Part shown: in pieces, positions 44,227-52,793 of the stretch
Layout of the letters: each line of letters opens with the position of its first letter
How positions within the stretch are numbered: the first letter of the stretch is position 1
NCBI RefSeq assembly: GCF_010435915.1
Contig: NZ_JAAFZH010000012.1
Coordinates: forward strand, 62,001 to 126,000
DNA: 64,000 bases
Reading direction: 5' to 3'
DNA from: Spirosoma terrae
GTDB taxonomy: Bacteria; Bacteroidota; Bacteroidia; Cytophagales; Spirosomataceae
Translations under genes and position numbers: made by a program
The notes under the pieces: generated by a model
The model's input: only the letters and a program-made list of their open reading frames with translations
Told to the model about the DNA's origin: nothing
Database searches by the model: none

Positions 44227-46824
44227 CTATTCACTACGTAGCGATTTGACCGGATTCATCAACGCAGCCTTGATACTCTGGAAACTCACCGTCAGCAAAG
44301 CAATAACTAAAGCCAGTAGACCCGCCAGCACAAACACCCACCACTGCACGTCGATACGATACGCGAAATCCTGTAACCACCGGCTCATGGCATACCAGGC
44401 AATGGGTGTAGCAATAACGATAGCGATAATGACCAGTTTAATGAAATCCTTCGCTAACAGCTCAATAATTCCCGTTACGCTGGCGCCTAATACTTTCCGA
44501 ACGCCAATCTCACGCGTCCGGACCTGCGCCGTATACGTAGCCAGACCAAACAGGCCCAGACACGAAATCAAAATAGCAATCCCCGCAAATACGTTGAACA
44601 GGAGTCCAGTTTGTTGCTCCGATCGATAGAGCCGATTAAACGAATCGTCCAGAAAGGCATAATCGAACGTATAATCCGGATTGTACTGCTTGTAGAAACG
44701 TTCGGTTTTAGCCACTGCCTGTGGTGCGTTCTGACCCGTTGTTTTTACGTACATAGCCATCATTTGCGATGGTCGGTAGTAGAAAACGGCCGGCTCGATT
44801 TTCTTACGCATCGATTCAAAATGGAAGTCTTTCACAACACCCACGATGGTACCTTTATCTTTCCACAAGCGGAACGGCTTACCAATTGGGTCCTTGATAC
44901 GTGCCCGTTTAATGGCGGTTTCGTTGAGAATAAAATGCAATGAATCGGATGGGGTTCCGGCAAAATTGGCTCCCTCCACCAGTTGCATTTTGAAGAACGG
45001 GATAAAATCTTTGTCGATCGCAACCGGCCTAACAAACATGGTTTCTCCCTTTTGCTTCCCGTCCCATTCGTTATCGCCGGTCTGCGCCCCAATCTGAACG
45101 ATATTGCTACTGGCCCGCGTAACGTCCGCCACACCGGGCTGATTCAATAAACTAGCCTTTACGGCCTCATAGTGCTGACTCATGTTGTCGCGCATAAAGA
45201 ACCCAAAGACGTGCGTTTTGTCGTACCCTAATTCTTTCGATTGAATATAATGCAGTTGGTTGCTGATAATGAACGTACTGGCGATCAGAATAACCGATAC
45301 GGCAAACTGCGCAACGACGAGTACTTTACGAAACAGGGCTTCACTCAACCGGGCCGACACCTTGCCTTTCAGCGCTTTCAAGGGTTCGAACGACGAGAGA
45401 AATAAAGCCGGATAAATACTCGACGCAGCCAGCGTACCGGCAATAGTCAGGCCAATGAGCCGCCAAAGCCGATAGTCCGAAAAATCCAGAACCAGCTCTT
45501 TGCCCGATAACTGATTATAGGCCGGTAGTAACGCATACATCAGACCAAACGCCAGCAGAGCAGCCAGCGAAAACAGCAAAGCGGTCTCAATCAGAAACTG
45601 CATAAATAACTGACTCTTGGCAGCGCCTACAATTTTACGCATACTGACTTCCTTGGAACGTAGCATGGCGCGGGCCGTAGACAGATTGACGTAGTTGATA
45701 CAGGCGATGACCAGAATCAGCAGCGCAATAATGGAAAACATACGTACCGTTTCGATACCACCTTCCGAGCCATCGGCCTTGTAAAGGTGCATCTGGGGCA
45801 GTGGCTGCAGCAAATACGCTACGTCGGTATCTTCGGGTTTGTTACGTAGGTGGATGGTACGTAATTTATCGGACAACGTAGCGATTGATGCGCCGGGTTG
45901 CAGCACAACATAGGTATCGTAGTCGAAGGTATGAAAATCGTTGTGTTGGTTAAGTCCGTCGGTTTGGCCCTTATACATCTGATCAAATAGCAGCGACATG
46001 GGTAGAATCATATCGCGTCTGATGCTCGAATTCTTCGGAAAATCCCGTATCACCCCGCTAACCTTAAACAAGGTATTATCAGTGCCCATCAGTGTTTTCC
46101 CGATTGGATTTTCGTCGCCAAAATACCGTTTCGCGGTGGTTTCGGTCAGCACGACCGACTGATTGTCGGGGAACGGATTGGTAGGATTTCCCTGAATCAG
46201 CGGGAAGTCGAACATGGTAAACAGCGTCGGGTCGGCAAAAATCGTATTCTCTTCGTTGAACGTTTTATCCTTGTATTTGAATAGCGTAAACCTGTAGTTA
46301 TACGACAAACGAGTAGCCTCTTTAATTTCGGGCAACTCTTTTTTACCCATTTCGGCAATGGGCGCTACGGTCGATGTCCAGATTTGACGGCTTCCACCCG
46401 TACCAGCCCAGTTTTCGAGCCGATTGATAGCAGCCGATTGACGATGGAACTGGTCGAAGCTAAGTTCGTCCTGTACCCAGAGCAGAATCAGCATACCAAC
46501 GGCTAATCCGGCGGTAAGGCCCGTAATATTGATCAGCGAATAGAATCGGTTTTTCACCAGATTTCGCCAGGCGGTTCTAAAATAGTTCCGTAACATAGTT
46601 GGACTCATTAAGTAAGTTTGATACGTATCAGGTTGTCGTTTGTGAGCAAATCGGGATGTCAGAAAGCCCAGTACGTCCCACCAGTATCGCCAGCGGGCCC
46701 GTCGCTCCCCCACCCGGCGTACCTGCCAGCGAAATTCTTCGTGCAAGTCGCCCTGTACTTCTTCCAGCCGGTCATCCGACAGGAAGAAGCACAGCAATCG
46801 ATCAGCCAGGCGAGGTGGAGACAT
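44227..46824 (-). CDS. Prefix-domain FtsX/MacB-type permease, unit C third cistron
   Basis: An 865-residue double-FtsX permease with the subtype C prefix (SDDRLEEVQGDLHEEFRWQV) and an internal permease start at Met 77 (MLRNYFRTAWRNL). The first helix is GLAVGMLILLWVQDELSFD. The first elbow is unusual (STARAMLRSKEVSMRKIVGA, with Ser-Met where others have Gly-Ile/Val), and the second is AQVRTREIGVRKVLGAS. The body is closer by eye to 14655 and 27214 than to its unit C neighbours. The end is NPVKSLRSE. Its first 180 or so bases at the 5' end are nearly identical to those of the second cistron (46897-49518), though the rest has diverged widely. Confidence 0.92.
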   Translation of the reverse strand: MSPPRLADRLLCFFLSDDRLEEVQGDLHEEFRWQVRRVGERRARWRYWWDVLGFLTSRFAHKRQPDTYQTYLMSPTMLRNYFRTAWRNLVKNRFYSLINITGLTAGLAVGMLILLWVQDELSFDQFHRQSAAINRLENWAGTGGSRQIWTSTVAPIAEMGKKELPEIKEATRLSYNYRFTLFKYKDKTFNEENTIFADPTLFTMFDFPLIQGNPTNPFPDNQSVVLTETTAKRYFGDENPIGKTLMGTDNTLFKVSGVIRDFPKNSSIRRDMILPMSLLFDQMYKGQTDGLNQHNDFHTFDYDTYVVLQPGASIATLSDKLRTIHLRNKPEDTDVAYLLQPLPQMHLYKADGSEGGIETVRMFSIIALLILVIACINYVNLSTARAMLRSKEVSMRKIVGAAKSQLFMQFLIETALLFSLAALLAFGLMYALLPAYNQLSGKELVLDFSDYRLWRLIGLTIAGTLAASSIYPALFLSSFEPLKALKGKVSARLSEALFRKVLVVAQFAVSVILIASTFIISNQLHYIQSKELGYDKTHVFGFFMRDNMSQHYEAVKASLLNQPGVADVTRASSNIVQIGAQTGDNEWDGKQKGETMFVRPVAIDKDFIPFFKMQLVEGANFAGTPSDSLHFILNETAIKRARIKDPIGKPFRLWKDKGTIVGVVKDFHFESMRKKIEPAVFYYRPSQMMAMYVKTTGQNAPQAVAKTERFYKQYNPDYTFDYAFLDDSFNRLYRSEQQTGLLFNVFAGIAILISCLGLFGLATYTAQVRTREIGVRKVLGASVTGIIELLAKDFIKLVIIAIVIATPIAWYAMSRWLQDFAYRIDVQWWVFVLAGLLALVIALLTVSFQSIKAALMNPVKSLRSE

Positions 46825-46849
46825 GGGAGGAATGATGAATTATGAATGA
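46667..46849. repeat. Near-identical 183-bp direct repeat, copy 1 (prefix 5' end)
   Basis: This stretch covers the first fifty or so codons of the 44227 permease and the start of the spacer. It matches 49361-49543 at nearly every base while the permease bodies downstream are strongly diverged. That pattern points to recent recombination or gene conversion confined to the prefix. Confidence 0.8.
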
Positions 46850-46896
46850 TAAAGTAGGAATGATAGATCGAAAGAGAATTCATCATTCCTACTTTA
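46825..46896. repeat. Intergenic AATGATGAATT-type repeat between permeases
   Basis: GAATGATAAAGTAGGAATGAT and later ATCATTCCTACTTTATCATTC-type sequence form a long, nearly perfect stem inside this 72-base spacer (arms near 46846-46864 and 46881-46899, the second running into the stop region). Confidence 0.65.
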
Positions 46897-49518
46897 TCAT
46901 TCGCTACGTAGCGATTTGACGGGATTTGTTAGAGCCGCTTTGATACTTTGAAAGCTCACTGTTACTGAGGCTATCAGGACTGTTACCAACAGAGCCATTC
47001 CAAAAATGCCGGGACCAATGTCGATGCGGTACACAAAATCCTTCAACCAATGATTCATGACCCACCATGCCACTGGTGTTGCAACCAGAAACGCAATAAC
47101 GATCAGTTGGAAAAACTCCCGTCCAAACAGCCACAAAATGTTGCCGACACTAGCCCCCAGCACTTTCCGAACACCGATTTCTTTCGTTTTCTGGGCCGCC
47201 ATAAACAGTACTAATCCGTACAGACCTAGCCCGCCAATCGCTACCGCAATGCCCGCGAAAAAATTAACCAGTCTGCCCATCGTCTGCTCCTGAACGTAAT
47301 TTTCCTGCAACTGCTCATCAACAAACTGAGCGCTGAAATAACTGTCCGGATAAAGTTGGTTGTACTCCTTTTCCAGTCGGTCGATAACCCGCTTGAAATT
47401 GCCGTTATGTAGTTGCAGGTTAGCGACATGATATCTGGTAGCCCGGGTTGTCAGATAGAGAGGCTCTATCTTATTTCTCAGGTTGGTCTGATTGAAATTT
47501 TTCAGAACCCCAACAATTTCGAGTCCACGCCCGTTATGCACGAATTTACCCAGCACCTCCTTCGGATTCCGAATTCCCAACGCCTTAACAAACGCTTCGT
47601 TGACTAGTACTTCGCGGGAGGTATCGGCGGGATGAAGATTTCGTCCGGCCACCAGTTTTAGTCCGTAGAGGTTTATATACTCGGCATCGATAAACCGTTG
47701 CTGAGTCGTGAATTTTTCGGGCTCAGGCCGGGTATCAAATTTGATCATCGTTTGGCTAATCCAACCCGACTGGGGCGGGCCACCCACAGAGTAACTCAAC
47801 TTTTTCACTTCTGGAATTGCCATGGCGAGGTTGCGGAACGTGTTCATTCTGACAATATCCTGCTGCGGAGAATTAGGCAAATTGATGGTCAGAATAGCAT
47901 CCTGACGAAACCCAAGATCTTTAGTCTGGATATATTCCAACTGACTGGCAATGACAACCAGGCCCACAATCAGCATCTGGGAAATGGCAAACTGAGTAAT
48001 AACCAGACTACGCCGTACCGAAAAACCACCAACCTGCCGAGTAGTGATCCGTCCCGCCAGCGCCAGCACCGGCTTGAACCCAGCCAGTACCAGGGCCGGA
48101 TAAAGCCCAGACAAGCCAATTACAACAATGATAAGTATCAATAACCAGCCCAGTACAGACGGATCGTAGTAGAAGGTAAATCGGAAAACACCGTGTAGAT
48201 ATTCCTGCGCCAGTTGTTGACCGATCTGAAAAAAGACGATTGCCAGCCCTGTGGCCGCCAGCGTCAGCAACGCCGTTTCGCCCATGAACTGCCAGAACAA
48301 TTGCGCCCGTGTGCTGCCCATCACTTTTCGAACGCCTACCTCCCGAGATCGGTTGAGGGCCTGCGCCGTGGCCAGGTTAACGAAGTTGATACTAGCCGTG
48401 ATGATCAGAAAAACCCCAATCGCAAACAACGACCAGATCAGTCCCTGACTGACTCCGCCCGTATTTATCGAGAAGTGAATATCGCGCAACGGTTGCATCG
48501 GGAACCGGGTATCTTTAACGCCTTTTGGCTTGTACTTTTTAACGAATGCCACCAACTGCCGGTCCCAGTCCGCCTGGGTGAAGCGATCATTCAGACTTAC
48601 GAAACATTGTGTTCCTCCATTAATATTATCAAAGCCTTCCGTCAGCGGGCCGCCGTAAAACTCCCGCAGACTGGCCCAGGAAGCCATGATCGGGTAGGCG
48701 AAATCAGTATTGTCGCGGTAGTTTTCAAAAACCCCGACAATCCGGGTATTCATAACGGCATTGAGCTTGATTAGCTTACCGATCACCTGCGTTGTTCCGA
48801 AGTATTTTATGGCATTTTCGGCGCTGATCACCACCGTATTCGGCTGGGCCAGGTCGGTCGGGCCACCTGCAATCCAGTTGTAATCGAAGATCCGGAAATA
48901 AGCGGGCTGCACGAAAGCGCCAATCTTGTGAGCTTCCTTGAATTTCCGATCAGGACCATTCGCCACAGGAACGGATACCAGGGGGTCCCAGTAATGCTCA
49001 ATCATGGCCACATTTTCAATTGCCGGATAATCGTTTCGGAGGGCTTTGCCCATATCATAAGGAACGCCAGCAATGTCGAACGTACCTTCGGGAGTAATAA
49101 ACTGGGTCAGTACGCGATAAATGTGGCCATACTTCTGATGGTGTTTATCAATGGCGTAATGATACCGAACCAACGCAAAAATGAGGAGCGCAGCGCCGAT
49201 ACCCAGCCCCAGCCCCGTTATATTGATCAGAGCGTATGTCTGGTTCTTTACCAGATTTCGCCAGGCGATTTTGGCATAATTTTGCAACATAGTCGAACTG
49301 AATAAAAGATTAGTTGAGTGGTTACTCGCTCTTCGCTTGCCTATACATGATGTCGAAAAACCCAGTACGTCCCACCAGTACCGCCAGCGGGCCCGTCGCT
49401 CCCCCACCCGGCGTACCTGCCAGCGAAATTCTTCGTGCAAGTCGCCCTGTACTTCTTCCAGCCGGTCATCCGACAAGAAGAAGCACAGCAATCGATCAGC
49501 CAGGCGAGGTGGAGACAT
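46897..49518 (-). CDS. Prefix-domain FtsX/MacB-type permease, unit C second cistron
   Basis: An 873-residue double-FtsX permease with the subtype C prefix and an internal permease start at Met 77 (MLQNYAKIAWRNL). The body is of a different lineage from other prefixed members: the first helix reads GIGAALLIFALVRYHYAID, the first elbow ATAQALNRSREVGVRKVMGS and the second MAAQKTKEIGVRKVLGAS. The closest body in the window is the prefix-less permease 55074-57473 of unit D, which shares the RYH-x-x-(I/T)D segment and ATAQ elbow. The end is NPVKSLRSE. It shows again that a unit-specific prefix is attached to bodies of separate lineages. Confidence 0.92.
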   Translation of the reverse strand: MSPPRLADRLLCFFLSDDRLEEVQGDLHEEFRWQVRRVGERRARWRYWWDVLGFSTSCIGKRRASNHSTNLLFSSTMLQNYAKIAWRNLVKNQTYALINITGLGLGIGAALLIFALVRYHYAIDKHHQKYGHIYRVLTQFITPEGTFDIAGVPYDMGKALRNDYPAIENVAMIEHYWDPLVSVPVANGPDRKFKEAHKIGAFVQPAYFRIFDYNWIAGGPTDLAQPNTVVISAENAIKYFGTTQVIGKLIKLNAVMNTRIVGVFENYRDNTDFAYPIMASWASLREFYGGPLTEGFDNINGGTQCFVSLNDRFTQADWDRQLVAFVKKYKPKGVKDTRFPMQPLRDIHFSINTGGVSQGLIWSLFAIGVFLIITASINFVNLATAQALNRSREVGVRKVMGSTRAQLFWQFMGETALLTLAATGLAIVFFQIGQQLAQEYLHGVFRFTFYYDPSVLGWLLILIIVVIGLSGLYPALVLAGFKPVLALAGRITTRQVGGFSVRRSLVITQFAISQMLIVGLVVIASQLEYIQTKDLGFRQDAILTINLPNSPQQDIVRMNTFRNLAMAIPEVKKLSYSVGGPPQSGWISQTMIKFDTRPEPEKFTTQQRFIDAEYINLYGLKLVAGRNLHPADTSREVLVNEAFVKALGIRNPKEVLGKFVHNGRGLEIVGVLKNFNQTNLRNKIEPLYLTTRATRYHVANLQLHNGNFKRVIDRLEKEYNQLYPDSYFSAQFVDEQLQENYVQEQTMGRLVNFFAGIAVAIGGLGLYGLVLFMAAQKTKEIGVRKVLGASVGNILWLFGREFFQLIVIAFLVATPVAWWVMNHWLKDFVYRIDIGPGIFGMALLVTVLIASVTVSFQSIKAALTNPVKSLRSE

Positions 49519-49543
49519 GGGAGGAATGATGAATTATGAATGA
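49361..49543. repeat. Near-identical 183-bp direct repeat, copy 2 (prefix 5' end)
   Basis: Partner of 46667-46849. I see only a few substitutions across the block (for example CAAGAAG for CAGGAAG), including the non-coding bases just above the start codon. Confidence 0.8.
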
Positions 49544-49590
49544 AGAATGATGAGGGAGGAATGATAGATCGAAAGAGAACTCATAATTCA
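49519..49590. repeat. Intergenic AATGATGAATT-type repeat between permeases
   Basis: GAATGATGAATTATGA near the start pairs with TCATAATTCATCATTC near the end, a stem of about 16 bp. The start of the spacer is shared with that at 46825. Confidence 0.65.
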
Positions 49591-52233
49591 TCATTCACTA
49601 CGTAGCGATTTTATTGGGTTCATCAACGCGGCTTTGACACTTTGGTAACTCACCGTGAGCAGTGTAATCAGCATAGCGCCCAGGCCGGAGGCCACAAAAA
49701 TCCACCACGACAGGTCAGTGCGATACTCGTAATCGGCCAGCCAGTCACTCAGATAGTAGTAGGCAATCGGCGACGCAATCAGGCAGGAAATAATAACCAG
49801 CACCACAAAATCTTTCGACAGTAATCCCCACAGATTCAGGACCGACGCGCCCAGCACCTTCCGGACGCCAATTTCTTTGGTACGTTGCTCAGCCGTGAAC
49901 GAAGCCAGCCCAAACAGACCCAGGCACGAAATCAGGATGGCCAGTACAGCAAAGCCACCCGCCAGTTTGCCGATACGTTCTTCCGACGCGAATTTTTTAC
50001 CGAACTCTTCATCCGCAAATTTGTAATCGAACGGAGCCGACGGAATGTGCTTTTTGAAGGTAGCTTCGACAACAGCCATTGACTCACTGACACTTCGATT
50101 CGGATTAAGCTTGAGCATAATCCAGTTGACATTCTCATAATCCAGGAAGTAGAAAGCCTGCTTCACTGGCTCGTAGGGCGATTCGGCCAATACGTCTTTG
50201 ATGACGCCAATAATCGTAAAATATTCGGTTCTTGGATCTTCTTTAGCTCCCCACTGAATAACCGTACCCAGTGGATTTTTAATACCCATAAACTTAACAG
50301 CAGCTTCGTTAATGATCAATCCCGACGAATCCGTTGAAAACTTCCTCGAAAAATCGCGGCCTTCTTTGAACTGCCAGCCAACCGTTTTACCGAAATCGTG
50401 GGTCACCCAGATCGTCGAGAAATCAGCATCGAGCGATGGATCTTTACCTTGCCAGCTAAACCCGCTGTTGTTGGACCAGACACCCGTCATTGGACTCGAC
50501 GACTCGGCCATTTCCTGAATAACCCCCGCATTGGTAAGCTCCGTTTTCAATACCTCATACTTACCGTAGAAAGCAGGCGATAACATTTGCATCATCACGA
50601 CCCCATTGCCATCATAGCCCAACGGTCTGTTTTTAGTATGCTGAATTTGTCGGTAAACGATAACCGTACCAATAATTAGCGTAATGGAAACCGTAAACTG
50701 AACAACCACCAGCACCTTACGCGGTACTGCCGCCCAACTACCCACCTTAAACGTACCTTTCAAGACCTTAACCGGCTGGAAGGAAGAGAGGTAAAGAGCC
50801 GGATAACTCCCTGCCAGCAAGCCCGTGATCAGAATAAAACAAAGGCTGGTCAGCCAGAATGGCGCTTTGGTCCAGGGGAACGTAATACGTTTATCAGCCA
50901 CGTCATTAAACCAGGGCAAAAGCACCAGAATCAGCAGGATAGCGCCAACAAACGCGAAGAATACGACCAGAAACGATTCACTAAAAAACTGGTTAACGAT
51001 CTGAGAACGTATTGACCCAACTGCCTTTCGAATACCTACCTCTTTGGCGCGTTTTTCGGAGCGGGCCGTGCTTAAATTCATGAAATTGATACAGGCCAGC
51101 AGCAACACAAACACACCCACAATGGCAAATAGCCGAACGTACTGAATATAACCGCCCGTTTTGGCGCCTTCTTCCCAACTGGAATACAACCGCCAGTCGC
51201 TCATCGGTTGCAGAAACATCTCCGCTTTATATTTCTTATCCTCCGCATCTACGTTGTTCCACTTAGAATCTTTGATTCGGGAGCTCACCGTTTCCATGTC
51301 TACGTTGTCGGCAATCTGGACAAATAGCTGGAACGAATTATTCCCCCACTGATTCTCGTCGCGTGATCGTTTCACCCAGGGCTGCGTGGACACAAACAAC
51401 TCCCAGGGGGCAATAAAGGTAAGATCGCGAAACTCCGTGTTGAACGGCAGGTCTTCGTAAACGCCTGTTACGCGGACATCCGCCTTACCGTCGATATTGA
51501 TGGTTTTTCCCATAGGATCAGCCGTACCGAAAAGCGACTTTGCCGTTGAGGCCGACAATAAAACAGTATTGGTTTCTTTCAGTCCATCGCGACTGCCTTT
51601 CAGCATAGTTAGCGACAGGATTTCGGGCATATCGGCTCCCATGTAGTTACCTGACCGCATTACCTTCTTATCGCCGAACGACAGAATACGGTCGCTCTGC
51701 CAGGTAGCCATCGCCAGTCGTTTGAAGTTAGTGCCGTACTTTTTCCGCAATTCGGTTTCCAACGGAGCCGGAATGGCCTGTTGCGTGCCCACATGGCCAT
51801 TCGAGGTTTGGTGCTGCATGACCTGAGCAATACGGTCGTAATGCTGGTGATACGTATTATACGACAACTCATCGTAAATCCACAAGCCAATCAGCATCGC
51901 AACGGCCATACCAACCGCCAGTCCGCCAATATTTATGGAGGAGTACCCTTTATGTCTGACCAGATTCCGGAAAGCGACTTTGAGATAGTTACGTAACATG
52001 GCTGTAGGTGATGGTTTGGGATACTGTTTAGGATCGTTTTTTGGGGTAAATCGGGGTTTCAGAAAGCCTAGTACATCCCGCCAGTAGCGCCAGCGGGCCT
52101 GTTGTTCGCCCACCCGACGAATCTGCCAGCGATACTCTTCGTGCAGGTCACCCTGAACTTCTTCCAGCCGGTTTGCCGACAGGAAAAAACGGAGCAGTTT
52201 ATCAGCCAGTTTGGGCGGTTCCAGATGTTGCAT
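49591..52233 (-). CDS. Prefix-domain FtsX/MacB-type permease, unit C first cistron
   Basis: An 880-residue double-FtsX permease, first after the unit C PadR gene (77-base gap). Its N-terminus (MQHLEPPKLADKLLRFF) differs from the MSPPR opening of downstream cistrons. The prefix is a C subtype variant (EEVQGDLHEEYRWQIRRVGE), and the internal permease start is Met 79 (MLRNYLKVAFRNL). The body (GMAVAMLIGLWIYDELSYN) groups with 29901, 35789, 38528 and 21763. Elbows are STARSEKRAKEVGIRKAVGS and AEQRTKEIGVRKVLGAS; end NPIKSLRSE. The membrane layout is eight helices with two periplasmic domains, as in the other copies. Confidence 0.93.
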   Translation of the reverse strand: MQHLEPPKLADKLLRFFLSANRLEEVQGDLHEEYRWQIRRVGEQQARWRYWRDVLGFLKPRFTPKNDPKQYPKPSPTAMLRNYLKVAFRNLVRHKGYSSINIGGLAVGMAVAMLIGLWIYDELSYNTYHQHYDRIAQVMQHQTSNGHVGTQQAIPAPLETELRKKYGTNFKRLAMATWQSDRILSFGDKKVMRSGNYMGADMPEILSLTMLKGSRDGLKETNTVLLSASTAKSLFGTADPMGKTINIDGKADVRVTGVYEDLPFNTEFRDLTFIAPWELFVSTQPWVKRSRDENQWGNNSFQLFVQIADNVDMETVSSRIKDSKWNNVDAEDKKYKAEMFLQPMSDWRLYSSWEEGAKTGGYIQYVRLFAIVGVFVLLLACINFMNLSTARSEKRAKEVGIRKAVGSIRSQIVNQFFSESFLVVFFAFVGAILLILVLLPWFNDVADKRITFPWTKAPFWLTSLCFILITGLLAGSYPALYLSSFQPVKVLKGTFKVGSWAAVPRKVLVVVQFTVSITLIIGTVIVYRQIQHTKNRPLGYDGNGVVMMQMLSPAFYGKYEVLKTELTNAGVIQEMAESSSPMTGVWSNNSGFSWQGKDPSLDADFSTIWVTHDFGKTVGWQFKEGRDFSRKFSTDSSGLIINEAAVKFMGIKNPLGTVIQWGAKEDPRTEYFTIIGVIKDVLAESPYEPVKQAFYFLDYENVNWIMLKLNPNRSVSESMAVVEATFKKHIPSAPFDYKFADEEFGKKFASEERIGKLAGGFAVLAILISCLGLFGLASFTAEQRTKEIGVRKVLGASVLNLWGLLSKDFVVLVIISCLIASPIAYYYLSDWLADYEYRTDLSWWIFVASGLGAMLITLLTVSYQSVKAALMNPIKSLRSE

Positions 52234-52310
52234 AGCAGGGATGATGGTGGCCTGGAGGATTGAGAACTATGAGTTCACGAATGAACCCTGCCCCCTTACT
52301 CCTAAACGCC

Positions 52311-52649
52311 CTATAAGCTGGTAGTTAATTTTAGTGGATTCAGCAGACGGCTCCAGAAACTGACCCGTACCTCCTGGATCTCCTGCAATGTTCTCCGACC
52401 ATAGGCCGTTACGGTAAACAAGCGTTTTCGACGACCACCACGCTCGGCCGTAGGTTCGCCCATTTCCGATTTGACCATCCCTTTATCTTCCAGACGCTCC
52501 AGGGCCGAGTGAATCTGATTGAGACGTACCGACCGCCCTGTCTGCTCGATGATTTCGTGCGTAATGGCCACGCCATAAGCGCTCCCTTCCATCACTGCTA
52601 CGGTGAGCAGAACAATTTCTTCGAACTCGCCAAGATAGGTTCGCTTCAT
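52311..52649 (-). CDS. PadR family transcriptional regulator, head of unit C
   Basis: A 112-residue short PadR protein (MKRTYLGEFEEIVLLTVAVM). The winged helix-turn-helix region includes SVRLNQIHSALERLEDKGMV, with the wing TAERGGRRKRLFTVTAYG. It heads three permeases with subtype C prefixes. The -24/-12 element is 28 bases above its start codon and the dyad pair 64 nt beyond that, exactly as in unit B. There is no effector domain beyond the last helix, so any ligand or protein signal would be sensed at the winged helix-turn-helix dimer itself. Confidence 0.92.
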   Translation of the reverse strand: MKRTYLGEFEEIVLLTVAVMEGSAYGVAITHEIIEQTGRSVRLNQIHSALERLEDKGMVKSEMGEPTAERGGRRKRLFTVTAYGRRTLQEIQEVRVSFWSRLLNPLKLTTSL

Positions 52650-52676
52650 GGGTTTGTGTTAGTTCTACTTTTGCTG

Positions 52677-52692
52677 ATCAAATGCTTTGCCA
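52677..52692 (-). promoter_or_regulatory. Sigma-54-like -24/-12 element for unit C
   Basis: The minus strand reads TGGCAAAGCATTTGAT. TGGCA and TTG are exact, and GA replaces the GC doublet ten bases after GG. It lies 64 nt below the proximal dyad and 28 bases above the PadR start codon. Confidence 0.68.
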
Positions 52693-52693
52693 G

Positions 52694-52737
52694 AATAGAA
52701 AAAGGGCGTTACGTATACGTAATGCCCTTTTTCTATT
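52694..52737. terminator. 44-bp palindrome (terminator/insulator) between dyads and promoter
   Basis: The arms 52694-52715 and 52716-52737 pair with a single G-T position, which is a G-U pair in RNA. The outer part (AGAAAAAGGGC with GCCCTTTTTCT) is a good terminator stem with a U run, and the centre is TACGTATACGTA. It starts one base beyond the promoter element and lies inside the gap to the dyads, as in unit A. It would stop transcripts from the regulator gene at 52786. Confidence 0.8.
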
Positions 52738-52755
52738 GGATTAACAATCCTATCC

Positions 52756-52793
52756 TGTCCATTATCGGACAGCCGCGCGTCCGGTTCAGGACG
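52756..52793. promoter_or_regulatory. Paired dyad (activator site) upstream of unit C
   Basis: Site 1 (52756-52771) is TGTCC-N6-GGACA and site 2 (52778-52793) is CGTCC-N6-GGACG, 22 bp apart. Site 2 covers the stop codon of the membrane-anchored regulator gene (52786-52788). Confidence 0.75.

Noticed and set aside
24373-49590. Spacer repeats considered as a CRISPR array or insertion sequences
   Set aside because: They are single spacers between genes, not regular repeat-spacer units, and no cas or transposase gene is present.
21763-52233. Tandem permeases considered as an assembly duplication artefact
   Set aside because: The bodies are strongly diverged in nucleotide sequence; only the prefix 5' ends and spacers are near-identical.
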